Shown here: positions 46,886-59,100 of the stretch, one piece after another
How the letters are laid out: every line of letters begins with the position of its first letter
Numbering within the stretch: position 1 is the first letter of the stretch
Translations under genes and position numbers: made by a program
Notes under the pieces: generated by a model
Seen by the model: the letters and a program-made list of their open reading frames with translations, nothing else
Databases searched by the model: none
What the model was told of the DNA's origin: nothing
Source of the DNA: Entomortierella parvispora
Taxonomy: Eukaryota; Mortierellomycota; Mortierellomycetes; Mortierellales; Mortierellaceae
Length of the DNA: 64,000 nt
Reading direction: 5' to 3'
NCBI GenBank assembly: GCA_963573315.1
Contig: OY752143.1
Span: 2,790,001-2,854,000, forward strand

Positions 46886-49800
46886 CTATACACCTCCAAA
46901 GACGTGAGTGAGCAGCGCTCTATAGTTCCGGAACATCTCGTCACTGGTTCCTCGTGGTAGCAGGAACTGTACCACCTTGACATCTCCACCCTGACTGGCC
47001 CTAAACTTTTCAGCCTCGCTTCCTTGATTGCCGACCTGCTTCACTTGCCGGGCATTGTCCATCAAGAAGGATTTCAAATGTCGGAGCAAAGTCTCGGCGC
47101 GTCGATGTAAATCCTTTCGAGTTTGATCCGAAGGCTGAGAAGACGAGGATGGGCCACCTCCTCCTCCTCCTCCCGAAGTTGAAAACGAGGACAGAGACGA
47201 GGCAGAGGGAGAAGAGGTGGACACTGTCGAAACGGCACTCAGGGTAGGAGATCCATACAAATTCCTACCTGGCGGTCCACGGTGAGGGGCAGATCCGAGC
47301 TGGCTTTCAAAGGCCTCAGGCATCATCAAGAACGGGAGCGATAACATGGTAATGTCGTATCGGTGTGCTGTCCTCAAGATATTGCGGAGACCTGTCAAGA
47401 ATTCTGGTTTTGGGACAAAGTCGCTGGACTGATTAAAAGAAGGGGTTCCAGGTTCTGCTCCGTTCTCTGCAGGGGTCGTAGATCCTTGTCCATAAAACAG
47501 ATGAAAAACGACATGAATCATGGGTAGGTTGGAATGTCGTGTAAGAATAAAGTCGCCCTCTTGAATTGTCGAGCCATCTAGTGGCATTTCGTCCTCTAAA
47601 GCCTCCAATTGTTTCTCAATCGTATCAAAATGCAGTTCTGTGCTTGTTTGACATGCCTCAAAGAATTCTATTAATCACAAAGCGTTAGCAAAATGGACGA
47701 TAAAGATTCCATAGGTTCATACAGTCTGTAGACGCTCAACGCGATAGTTACCCTGGTGGCAAACAAGCCCGCTCTTGTATTTTGCCCAGTCTTGGATGTT
47801 CACAAGCTGCACCAATCCAGTCAAGTTCTGCCCATAAAGCGACGAGGCCGTTTGTGCATGAATAGCGTCGTCCTGTTCTGACTTCACTCGATGCGTCGGG
47901 AACACAAGTGCTGGATCCGACACGATCAACCTGAGGTTGTGCGTGACTTTTGAATGACTACTACCCAGAGATACTGTAAACGACTCTGCTAGGTTGGAAA
48001 CTGGCGGTTGCTGTGCAAGTCCAAAGGATGATCCTGCCGCCATCGAGTTTCTGGGTGATCCGCCCGAATGATTGCCACTAAATTACATTCAATTTTGAGA
48101 TTTTTTTTTGTTAGCCATGACCCTCTTCATTTCTTCATATCTTCCAATGCAAGGATCAATGCACAATTATCAAGCAGACTCACTCGATATCATCATCTAG
48201 ACCGAGATTCTCGATGGCCTTGTTCAACCACCCTCCAATTTTCTTGACCGATGGATTCGAGTTGTTGGTCAAAAGAGCATTCCTTTGTTGCTGGAGAAAA
48301 GGCAGGGGAGACCACGCCTTTTGAACTGGTGTCCCTTGTTGGTTCGCTGCAGGGATGTGTGGTCTTGGTGATGACACTGAGGATGATCGATCCAATGGAC
48401 GTTCAGCCTGTGGATGAACTAAGGCAGGGTTGACTTGCGATGGAGTCGAGTTGTTGGCGAGAGAGGGGTGGGGTTGTTGAGGGGAAGATTGAGCTCGACT
48501 CTTTTGACGTGCGTTTTCCTTCATGGCATCAACCTTTTGCTTTGCTAGGACAAGTCTAGGGATGTTTTCCGGTTGTTCCAGTAGCAAGTTTATGGCATGA
48601 TCCTATTACGAGAGATTTCAGTGGGCGAGAGTTGGTTAAGATACATTGAACATATTCTGCAATCATAGAGTGTGAATGCTGTAAACTTACCATGTTGCGG
48701 TTGGAGATCAACAGCGCGCCTTTGGCCTGCTCTACATCAAATCCCATTTCCAGAATGGATTTGACCATGTTGTCTAGCTCAGCATCTTCTTTTGGTGGAG
48801 CCTTTGGAGGCAGCGTTGGTGGTGATTCTTCTACTACTGAAGTCGGTACTGGCGTTTGCTCCGGTGGTGCGACAGGCTCTGGTTGAGTTTCTACAGGTGT
48901 TCTTGGCAAATCCTTCCCGGTATCCGCCTCGCCTTGCCTTGACCTGGGAGGTACTTTGGGAGGGGAAGCATCTCCCACATTGGACCTCCGCACTCCTACT
49001 GCTCTCAATGCTTCCGCCACCATATCCTTGCCGTCCAATGGTCTTTCAGCAGGGGGGTCGTTTACTAGTTCTTTGCCCTTTGTCCTTGATACACTGGGCT
49101 GGCAACGCTTGTAGATCGAGTAGAGCTCCAATATGAATTCCTGGTACTTTGAACGCTGCAAGGACTGTAGCTCATCCAACTGACTATTCCACGTCGCTTG
49201 TGCCACTTGCATCCGCTAACAAGGGATGTCATCCATAATGTTAAGATTACTCCGTAGTCAAAATCCACTTCTTCTTCTTGTCAGAGTTCACCCATTTACC
49301 TCCACATGTCGTGCGGTCAAAATTTGCTGGCCCCGTTGACTCTGTTCATTTACCATCCCTTGGTTGTGCCTAAAAGCAAAGCAAAGTATTTACTGTTCAA
49401 TAAACAAACTGATGATCGCGTCGTTGTCAAAGCCCATCCCCCTTGACCTACTTAGTTTGAATACCATGGAACTCTGCATCTCTAGCGCTAAGAAGCGCGT
49501 CCACCTCGTGGGAATAATCCCGCTCGAGGTCGAGTATGGCGTCAAACAGGGAGGGTATGGGCGAGTGAACGAGTGTATGATATGCTTCTGGAAACAGATT
49601 CTAAAGATACAATAGAACAAGGGGCATTCGTATCGCGTGTTCAGTTAGGATGCTCAAGATGCAGAGGAAGAAACGCGATGACAGGAAAACAAGAGTGATC
49701 CTCACTCACCTCCTCGGGCTGCGTGTGGAACTGACTGGTATGGCTACGATAAGTTTGGACCATGGCCTGCTGAAGTTTGAGCATTTCCTGGTCGAGTTCT

Positions 49801-50138
49801 TCCGTTGATTCCATGGAGCTGTCATCGCGTTGCCCATTGGCAGTGCTGTCTTGGCTGTTGCCGGTGAACAGGGTTTGGTTGACATGCTTGGTGTCGTTGG
49901 CGACAATGTCCCTGCGGGTAGAATGAATGACACCCTCGGCTGTGGCGAGTAAGGATTGCTCCAGGTAGACGGGAATGTGCTGTTCGAGACAGACCTGGCG
50001 AATGGCATCCAGCAAAAGAGCACCTTTGGGCAAGTCAAAGTCCACGGTCTTTGGGTCTGCATTGGGATAAGGTGGGAAGGAGAAGGTGATGTGGATGGGA
50101 TGGGTCACCTTCTCGAGGGCCATCTGTCGCGAGTCCAT
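46886..50138 (-). CDS. FERRY3: C12orf4/FERRY complex subunit 3 homologue with an inserted UBA domain
   Basis: Animal FERRY is a Rab5 effector linking early endosomes to mRNA transport. Exons 50138-49710, 49600-49452, 49369-49300, 49215-48691, 48602-48184, 48077-47723 and about 47656-46886 give about 905 aa. Matches to animal C12orf4: PEAYHTLVHSP, LERDYSHEVDALLSARDAEF, ESFTVSLGSSHSKVTHNLRL, a STELHFDTIEKQLE segment, DFILTRHSNLPMIHVVFHLF, a GLRNILRTA..DITMLSLPFL segment and the C-terminal VVQFLLPRGTSDEMFRNY. It differs by a ~240-residue Pro-rich insert containing a UBA-like three-helix unit (DNMVKSILEMGFDVEQAKGA, then DHAINLLLEQP), about residues 363-405. The last intron has two workable splice pairs. 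Head-to-head with RABL6. Confidence 0.85.
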
Positions 50139-50462
50139 GTCGTCCAACCAAGCGGGCAGTGTCCAAGGAAGAGAAGGGTAAAGAGTGCAGAGAGCAAGCC
50201 AAGGAAGAAGGGGAGGGGCAGTGAAGCAACGAGATACAAGGAAGCAAAGGAAGGAGTGGAGAGAAGGAAGACGCGGACGCGCCTTCTTTCGTCCTTCAGG
50301 TCCTTCAGTCCGAAGGAGCGAACACATTCATCCACGATCCTTCATTATGCGGCAGGCAGTCACACACACGTCCGATCTCGTCTATCGTTCCTTTGTTCTT
50401 CCTCCTCCTTTCCTCTTTCCCTTTCCCTTTCCCTTCTCACGATACGCTCTCTCCTGGCCACC
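50139..50462. promoter_or_regulatory. Divergent promoter region FERRY3-like/RABL6
   Basis: 324 nt between the two start codons. Purine-rich toward FERRY3 and with CCCTTT repeats (about 50413-50436) just before the RABL6 ATG. No coding frame supported. Confidence 0.45.
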
Positions 50463-53400
50463 ATGGTAACCATGCCACCAGCTCAACTTCGACAGCCCTC
50501 GTCAATGTTCTACTGTCGCTGCCATCATCCTGCCCTAACGCTCTTTTCTTTGTCCCTGCGCATAGTTTCAAAAGCTGTGGCCATTCAACAGCGCCGCCTC
50601 TTCCCAGAGCAATGGCCCCTCCCAACCCAACAATGAGCCAGAGGACCTCCATGGAGTCTCCTCAAAGGTCAAGCCGATCCACGCCTCATTCAACAAGGGT
50701 ATTCCCCTCAACAGTACGTTACATTACTCACCAGTGATCTCGTCATGACTAACGCCAACATGGAGCCACGACGCTGGAAGGATGTACGCGATCGTTGCAA
50801 CACGCCTCATTCATTCCTTCCTCTTCTCGCTTTCCATAGTGAAGATTGTGTTGCGTGGTGATATCCGGACAGGAAAGACCTCTCTCTGTAAGAACAATCG
50901 CTGGATAGAAAAGTTATTGCGCGCGCGTGAGGAAAAATCGAATGATGTCTGCAAGGAAGCACAGACCAACTAACCGCCGACGTCATGCCTCCATTCCTTT
51001 CTTTCAGTCGAACGTTTGCAAGGCCATCCTTTTAGACCTGAGCAGGACTACCGGACAACGGACCAGATCCAGGTCGCCAACATCCCCTGGCAATACCCCC
51101 GTAAGGACCCGTACCGTACTGCATTATTGAATAATCAGGGTTGACAGAAAAAGACAAAAATAGGTTCAGCGTGGCAACGCTGATTTATAAGGTTCCAGAT
51201 CACTCAGTTGTGACGACGGCGACGATCATGGATTGTGGGAATCTGGCCCGGGTGCTATCTTGCCATGATCCAGTGCATGCACAAGTGATTGGCAACTTGT
51301 TATTGATATGTTCATGGCCTTTTGGCTCTATTGTCTGCTCTAGAAACAAAGGACATTATCAAGGTCGAGATCTGGGATGTAGTTGATAAAGGCGTTCAAT
51401 CCGGAGAGCTCAGATCGTCTGCAGGCGGCGCACTCAAGATGGAACATAATGCTCGTAAGTTTGGTCCTCCATTGCAATTTCAATGTTCCGCATTCGAAAA
51501 AAACTGTCTTTTAACCGGGCTCAATGGGTTCTTGTCCTTTAGCCACATCTCCAACAAAATCAAAATCAAACACAGAAGCAGCAGGTGCAGCGCCGCACGC
51601 AGGATTCGCCCTGGATGCTTCCACCATCGATGTTTACAGGAACACGGATGGAGTCATCCTTTTGTACGATATTTCAAAACCTTGGACCTTTGAATATGTG
51701 TCTAGAGCTTTGACCGAGGTTCCAACTAATATCCCTGTCCTCATCTTGGTACGTTTCAATCATGATATCTACCCCGTGTCTAAAGTCTGTTGCGATACAT
51801 GCTTCTAACCGATCTTCTCTGTACTGTTTATAGAGCAACTTTTCAGATGACTCTAATCCTAGACCTGTGATCGCCAGTAGCCAGGTTGAAGCATTGATGG
51901 AAGAGCACAATGGGGAACGGTACAAGCACCCTTGTGCCCCGGCCAATCTTGTTCGGCATTTGGATTCCAGCATGAAGACCGGACTCGGTCTCAAGGAGAT
52001 TCACGAGAGCTTCGGGATCCCGTTTTTGAATGTGTTAGTAAGTTTATGTACGAGCCTTTATTTATTTTTTTTTTTGAGGCATACCTCGACGTTTCTAGTT
52101 TGCTAACTTTTCAATACAATTACATCTGCACAGAGAGAAACGCATAGGAAGCAATTCGATCAAAAAACTCTAGAAATTGGAGAGCTGTTACGAACTTTGG
52201 ATGGAAAGACACAGGAGCGAACATCTAAACCGTCTGTTCGACGAGCGGATTCTAATAACAGCAGCAGCATGGTATCCCCTAAAGGCCCCCAAAGCTCAAA
52301 AACTCTACCAACGCCAAACAGCAACAACAAGAACAACAACACTATCACGATCCAGACGTCAGGACCAGCCATGATCCCACCAGCTCCTCAAAACTCGTCT
52401 CCAACATCGCCTGCGCGGAAGACCCGTAATGAACATACGAATGTGGACATCCTGAGTCCCACCCCAGTTTCTGCTCAGACACCTGCCGTCCTGTTTGATT
52501 TTAATTCTGGAAAACATGAGGACGAATTTTTTCAGAATGTGGACCTAGATTCGAACGCACCCGCTGCACCATCAAAAGTGAGAACGACCAATGTGGCAGC
52601 GAACACTACAGCACCGATCGAGAAGGCTGCCATCATGCCGTCGGCGACTTTCCAATCGGTGCCTCTTGGCAAGGACTCTATGGATAGTGACTCACCTCCA
52701 CATGGGAACCCCATGGTTGCAAGTGATGAAGACATCGGCGACAGCTCGAGGGATGAACTCGCCGATGTGACCAGTTACCGCTCGCCACCTCTCCAACCCC
52801 CAGGCTGGGGTCCTGGACAGATTGAACAAGAGCTGTTGAGTCGTCATCAGGATGCATTGAAGCAGAACGAGAGTGATTACGAGGATACACTGGAAACCAT
52901 TGAGCGTGGTCAAACTACCCCGGATATCTTTGAAGGGGATGAGAGTCTTCAGGACATTGACCTCAATCACAATGGACTCCGACCTTCGTATCTAGAGGAT
53001 TCTGATGTCGAAAGTCAGCCCGATTTCCCAGTTGCATCAGCCATGTATTATGAACATGAGCCTTCCGGATTCGCCGTGCCGAGTGACGACAATATTAGTA
53101 CAGAGTCGCCATCCTCGATTCCTGCAATTGACATTGACAGTTCATTGTCAGGATACAAGGAGATCATTTCTGCAGATCAGGGCAGAAACCCTTGGGGAAG
53201 TACTGGGGATCTTTTGAGCACAGGAGTCAATGTCGCCGAGGTACAAGTGTCTCAGGAGGCCGAACTCCCTTCGGCGGCGCAGGAATCTAGAAGTCATCAA
53301 GACAAAGAGGAAGAGTTGGAATCAGTCGGTCACGGAACGGCAAAAGGATCTAGCAGTTCAGAAACTACACAAGTAGAAGAGCCCATCGTCGATAGTGTCA

Positions 53401-53828
53401 TCTCTGTCAAGTCCGAAGAGCCTCTCAATGATAATGTGATCCCCGTCAAATCGGAGGAACCTGTTGTCGACGTGTTGATCTCTGCTGGAGCAGATGAGAT
53501 TCTAGTGGGAAAGTTGATCCCTACCGAGTCGACGGCGCCTCTCATTGATATTTTGACCCCAGCCAAGGAAGACCTCGCTCTTGACCTGGAAAAGACCATG
53601 GACGTCACTGTTCCGGAACCCACTGTCCTGGAGGGTCTCAAGCCAACTCTGGCTGTCATGACAGGAAGCAATGGAGTGAATGCAGAGGGTGAACAGGAGC
53701 CAGAGGAGGATGAGGATGAGGAGGCGGAGAGCCCGGCTGCAACAACGCCAGTGGAGGGTCAAGGCCAGGATCAGGAGAAGAAAAAGCCGAAAAAGAAGAA
53801 CAAAAAGAAGGGAAAGAAGGGAAAGTAG
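50463..53828 (+). CDS. RABL6: Rab-like protein 6 (RABL6/RBEL1) homologue
   Basis: Atypical small-GTPase-like protein with a long disordered tail. Exons 50463-50465 (ATG only), 50566-50713, 50840-50887, 51008-51100, 51344-51454, 51543-51748, 51834-52037, 52134-53828; 835 aa in phase. The ATG has a near-ideal context (GGCCACCATGG) followed at once by the GTAACC donor, and the spliced start MFQKLWPFNS resembles animal RABL6 starts. P-loop GDIRTGKTSL (about 57-66), KVEIWDVVDKG instead of the canonical switch II, DGVILLYDISKPWTFEYV, SMKTGLGLKEIHESFGIPFL. The tail keeps the GNPMVAS motif found in animal RABL6 and ends in a Lys-rich KKPKKKNKKKGKKGK. Several introns lie in the G-domain. Function in fungi unknown. 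Confidence 0.92.
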
Positions 53829-54236
53829 TATAGTGTATAGAAATATTAGCGAGTCACCCTGCGGCCAATAACGAATAGTGCTTCCAGGCGATGACCCTGG
53901 CTCTTTCTGCTTCACTTTTTTGTTCTCTGGACGTTAATAATTGCTTTCAGTCGTTTGGTAATATTGGTTCTCTAAACAGAATCGTCGCGATGAGACGTAC
54001 ACTTTGACGTCAAGAACCAGGACCCAAACTGTTGTCGTACATGAACAACAAGATTTAATTATGCAACTGATATTTACAAAGAATTGTAGGAAATAAAAAT
54101 AATAGATTGAAGAACAAAAGGAAAGAGACTGAAGGCGAGAGGCAGCACGAAGAGTTGTTGATGTGGAAGCGACATACGGTCAATTTTTCCCCAGGTCTTC
54201 TGGATAGTCCTACCTATCATCCTCCAGAGGGTTCAC
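53829..54236. other. Convergent region RABL6/transposase-derived gene
   Basis: 408 nt, AT-rich around 54040-54120. No inverted repeats matching the other side of the transposase-derived gene were seen by eye. Confidence 0.4.
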
Positions 54237-55814
54237 TCAAACCTCGTCAGCACGGGCTCTGGTGAGATGTCCCTGGCAGGCATGCAGCGCGTCTTTCCAT
54301 GAGGAGATCAGCTGATGTTGTGTTATTTCAGCAAACTTGAGGTAAAGGCGGTCTTTCAGCTCCTGAGGTGACTTGTTAATAGTGGGATTTCGAGAAATGG
54401 GGTCTTTGACTAAAGACCAGACCTTCTCGATGGGTTGGACCTCGCTATGGTAAGGAGGGGTGATCATAATCTCATGGCCGTGCTCTTCAGCAATTCTGGA
54501 GCATGCCGTAATTATAGGCAAGTCGAGTGTCTCGAGGTGATCCATAATCTCTTTGACAGTATGTTGTCGCTTTTTTGGGGGAGGGAGGTCAATGTTATTC
54601 TCCTTTATCCAGGCAAGGATCTCTGGCTTCTTTGTTGCCTTGGTTGGTTTTGGGTTCGAGTCCTCTTGGCGAATATGGTACTTGGCTCCGTTCATGTGGA
54701 TGACGCATCCGACCTTGTAGGTCTCTTTGAGGTCCTTGCAAAGCTTTTCAAACAACTGTTCAAAGAGGTCGGCGTTGAAATCCCCGCGGTGATCCCTTGT
54801 GTCTGGGAAGAGGTTGGCGACGGAATGTATCCCCTGACCGTTGTCATCCTTAGCTGGATGACCCCTCCTTCTCTTCTGAACGTTCTCGACCTCCTGTTCT
54901 TCAATCTCTTCAGCATCCTTGGCGTTCTTGGATGGTCGACCTCTCTTTCTCTTCAAGCCATTCGCAGAGATCTCTGTTTCTCGTTGATCCTGAACCTCTT
55001 TGGACGCCTGAACCTCTTTATCTGTCTCACCTGCCTTGTTCACTGATGTGGAAAGATGGGACGGTCCGTTTACTGGCCATATGTGAACGCTGCTCTTGAT
55101 GATTTCTGCTTGAAGCTTGTCCCCATTGTTGTAGACAATCAAAGCACCAAACATTGCCATTAGTGGACCTCTTCCATGCTGCGGGATAGAATTGTCAGGG
55201 AAAACCCACTTCGGACTTGTATTCAGTCCAATATGACAATATGACTCGCCCAAAAAGACTTCAGGGACTTTGGGACGAGGTGAATGTATCAATCGACTGA
55301 TGTTCTCTAAGCGGTCTCTTGAATATTCTAATCGATGTTGGATGTTCTCCGGGGTATGATAATGCGGGTGACGCGGCTTGAAAGCTCCAGAGCAAAAACG
55401 GAAACCAATGGTATCAAGTTGACGGGAGAGGGTCGACTTGGTCATAACGATAGGAGATTCAAGAGAGGCAAGGTGGGCCATGATCGTTTGAATGGAGACG
55501 TGGCCTCCGGTTTCGCTCTGTTCTCGAAGGTAATCGCGCACGATCCCAGAAAATTCAGGGTCCAACTCCTTGGTCCAGCCTGAAGTAGTACGAATTGCTG
55601 GTGGTGGCCGCTCACCCGACTTCCAGTAGTTTACGATTTCGCTGGCTTGGTGTGTTCCGACACCAAGGGCCCCGCGCAGCCATTCTCGAGTTTTGGGGAG
55701 TTTCCGGCCAGGGTTGGCGACGACATATTTGTTGACGTACTCGCAGAGGTTGACAATGTCGATAATCTCGTTCGAAATGAAGGGCGTTTGATGCCGCTTT
55801 AATGGAACGGGCAT
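54237..55814 (-). CDS. Transposase-derived protein (IS630/Tc1-like fold) with degenerate catalytic triad and basic/AT-hook insert
   Basis: Intact 525-aa frame from ATG 55814 (MPVPLKRHQ); the frame is open upstream to 56156. N-terminal helix-turn-helix-like region, then a DDE-type core. The first catalytic block, expected as FLDES, reads FLGESYCH (about 186); the second, expected as HMD, reads IHMNGAKYHIR (about 373); the third is kept (YHSEVQPIEKVW, about 461). So two of three acids are replaced while the frame is undamaged. Between blocks one and two lies an acidic/basic insert with KRKRGRPSK (AT-hook core RGRP) and a second KRRRGHPAK. An exapted, catalytically dead DNA-binding protein is the inference; a recently inactivated element is the alternative. 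Confidence 0.8.
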   Translation of the reverse strand: MPVPLKRHQTPFISNEIIDIVNLCEYVNKYVVANPGRKLPKTREWLRGALGVGTHQASEIVNYWKSGERPPPAIRTTSGWTKELDPEFSGIVRDYLREQSETGGHVSIQTIMAHLASLESPIVMTKSTLSRQLDTIGFRFCSGAFKPRHPHYHTPENIQHRLEYSRDRLENISRLIHSPRPKVPEVFLGESYCHIGLNTSPKWVFPDNSIPQHGRGPLMAMFGALIVYNNGDKLQAEIIKSSVHIWPVNGPSHLSTSVNKAGETDKEVQASKEVQDQRETEISANGLKRKRGRPSKNAKDAEEIEEQEVENVQKRRRGHPAKDDNGQGIHSVANLFPDTRDHRGDFNADLFEQLFEKLCKDLKETYKVGCVIHMNGAKYHIRQEDSNPKPTKATKKPEILAWIKENNIDLPPPKKRQHTVKEIMDHLETLDLPIITACSRIAEEHGHEIMITPPYHSEVQPIEKVWSLVKDPISRNPTINKSPQELKDRLYLKFAEITQHQLISSWKDALHACQGHLTRARADEV

Positions 55815-56152
55815 TGCGGATGTGGAAGAATGGAGAAGAAACAACATGACTGAATGAGACTTTGTGAGTTCAAAAATGGCACCAAAACGCGAGAGCTTCG
55901 TGCCTGGATTCCAAGCCACGGAAACAACAAACAAGACGCGCTTTGAAAGGAAAATGAAAACGCTATGCACAAAAACGGCAACTAACCAGTGCTTTCGTGG
56001 AGGAGTCACATGTATTCCTAGGTCCGCACCCAAGGTCACATATGGCAATGGGATTCTCGCCACTTTAATACGGCTAGATGTTCTCAGTACAAGTAATCGA
56101 CCAATTGGATCCCCACTCACTACCTGCAAGACTAACTCGAGCGATTTGCATA
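55815..56152. other. Spacer between Sel1 gene and transposase-derived gene
   Basis: 338 nt in which the transposase frame stays open (LLVLRT... to MPVPL), probably 5' flank rather than coding. Nothing else seen. Confidence 0.35.
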
Positions 56153-59100
56153 TCAATGCCCTTCATCGGTGACGGTGTCATCCTCGCTATTCTTAAGCAA
56201 AGAGTCCATGTTTTTCTTGGCGTTTTTGTCTCCTTGTTCGGCGGCCTTCGAAAACCATTGCATGGCTTCCTCATCGTCTTGCATCACGCCTTCACAATTC
56301 TGGTACATAAGGCCAATATTGTTCTGTGCAGAGGTATGTCCTTGCTCGGCGGCCCTCAAATACCACTCCATGGCTTTCTGATAGTTCTGCGGTATACCCT
56401 CACCATCTTGATACAGTATGCCAAGGCGACACTGAGCAAGGGCGTCTTCTTCCTCTGCGGCCTCTGTATACCACTTCACGGCTTTCTTATAGTCTCGTGC
56501 AACCCCCTCTCCATGTTGGTACATGTATCCAATATAGCACTTGGCTGGAGCGTATCCTTGTTTGGCAGACTTCATATATAATTCCATGGCTTTCTTGAAG
56601 TTCTGTTTAACGCCATCCCCATGCTGGTACATCGAGGCGAGGTTACATTGCGCGGAGGGTTCTCCCTGCTCGGCAGCCTTTTTCAACCACTCGATGGCTT
56701 TCCGAAAGTTCTGTGGAACCCCCTCGCCATCCTGATACATCAAACCAATGTTGTTTTGGGAAACGGCGTGTCCTTGATTAGCAGCCTTCATGTACCACTC
56801 CATGGCTATCCGGAGGTTCTGCGGAACACCTTGGCCAGTTTGGTACATCGTTCCTATAGAACTCTGGGCGTTGTCGTCTCCTTGGTTTGCAGCCTTCAAA
56901 TACCACTCCATAGCTTTCTGATAGCTCCGAGAAACACCCTCACCATTCGCATACATCACCCCGATAAGGCGCTGGGACGTGGCATCTCCTTGCTCGGCGC
57001 TCTTCAAGAACCACCCCATAGCCTTTTCATAATCCTCGGAAACGCCATGGCCACCGTAATACATCTCTCCAATAAAACATTGGGCACCAGCGTCTCCTTG
57101 AGCCGCTGCCTCCATGTACCACTCCGCAGCCTTCTCATAATCCTGTTCTACGCCCTCCCCGCTGAAATACATCCATCCGATGCTGCTCTGTGCACTGGCG
57201 TCTCCTTTCTCGGCGGCTTTCAAATACCATTCCATTGCTTTCTGAGAGTCCTGCTCAACGCCATTACCCTCTTGGTACAGAAGGGCGAGGTTGTTCTGGG
57301 CAACGGCACTCCCTTGATCAGCGGCCTTTCTTAACCACTCCGCAGCCTTCTGATAGTCCTTAGAAACTCCCTCCCCATCCTGGTACATCAAGCCAATGTT
57401 GTTCTGGGCAGTGGCGTTTCCTTGCTCTGCGGCCTTTAAATACCATTCCATGGCTGCCTTGTAGTCCTGTAAGACTCCCTCGCCATATTGGTACATCGCT
57501 GCAACCATGCCTTGAGCAGTGACATGTCCTTGCTGGGCAGCCTTCAAGTACCACTCCATGGCTTCTTGATAGTCCTGTGAAACGCCAAGACCACTCCTGT
57601 ATTGGAAGCCAATGTTGCAGTAAGCGGTGGAGTATCCTTGTTCGGCGGCTTTCAGATTCCATTCCATGGCCTTCCCATAGTCCTGCGGCACTCCATGACC
57701 ATTTTGGTACATCCCCCCAATGCAGCACTGGGAAGCTGCGTATTTTTGATCTGCAGCCTTGACATGCCACTCCATGGCTTTCTTGTAATCTTGCGGAACA
57801 CCTTGGCCAAACTGATACAAAAGACCAGTGTAGCTCTGAGCAGGGGAGTGTCCTTGCTCGGTGGCCTTCAGATACCACTCCATGGCCTTCCCATAGTCTT
57901 GTAGAAAGCCTTCCCCATTCTGGTACATGAGGCCAATGTTGGTCTGAGCAGCGGGGTCTCCTTCTTCGCAGGCCTTCATATACCACTCAGTAGCTTTTTG
58001 ATAGTCCTGCGGGACGCTGTGACCTTTCTGGTACAAGAAACCGAGGTTGTTCTGGGCAGGTAAACACCCTTGTACGGCGGCCTTCATATACCACTCGAAG
58101 GCCTCCTGATAGCTTTGCGGAACACCGTTGCCATCAAGGTACATATTACCAATGTTGCACTGAGCCTTTGCGTATCCTTGATTGGCTGCCTTCATATTCC
58201 ACTCCATGCCTTTTTGGTGGTCCTGTAGAACGCCTAGCCCATTATTGTACATGTCGCCTAAACTGCTTTGGGCACTGGCGTATCCTTGATCGGCAGCCTT
58301 CAGAAACCACTCCATGGCCTTTTGGTAGTCCTGTGGAACGCCGTTGCCGTTGAAATAATAGATGCCCATATTTTTCTGTGCTGTAGCAAATCCTTGGTCG
58401 GCCGATTTGAGATACCACTCGGAGGCTTTGTCAAAATCCGGAGTCATCCCACGGCCATCGTAATACATGTCGCCTGCGTAATTCTGAGCTGCAGCGTGTC
58501 CCTGGTCTGCGGCCTTGAGATAGCAGTCCAATGCCTTGGTGTAGTCCCGAGGAGTGTCCTTGCCATGGTAGTACATGACCCCTAAGCAGAACAGAGCGTT
58601 GGCTTCTCCTTGGTCGGCTGCCTCTGTGTACCACTTCAGAGCCATAGACTTGTCAAGAGAAACACCTTTGCCATGTTGGTAAAGAAAACCGAGATTGTAC
58701 TGGGCAGCAGCATGCCCTTGGTTGGCCGCTATTGAATACCATTCCGCGGCCTTCTGATAGTCCTGATCAACGCCATCGCCTTCATCGTACATCGTACCGA
58801 GGCTGAACTGAGCTTCGGTGTCACCTTGATCGGAGGCCTTCAAATACCACTCCATGGCCTTGCGTTTATCCTGCGGGATAATGTCGCCGATGTGATTCAA
58901 AAGTCCGATGTAGTGTTGAGCCTGGGCGAGTCCTTGATCAGCTGCCTTCTTGTACCACTTCACTGCCAAGGAGTTGTCCAGCAGAACACCTTTTCCTTGC
59001 TGATATAAATATCCCAGGTTGTACTGGGCCATGGCATGTCCTTGTTCAGCTGCCTTTGAGTACCACTGCACAGCCATATAGTCATCCTGAACTACGCCTT

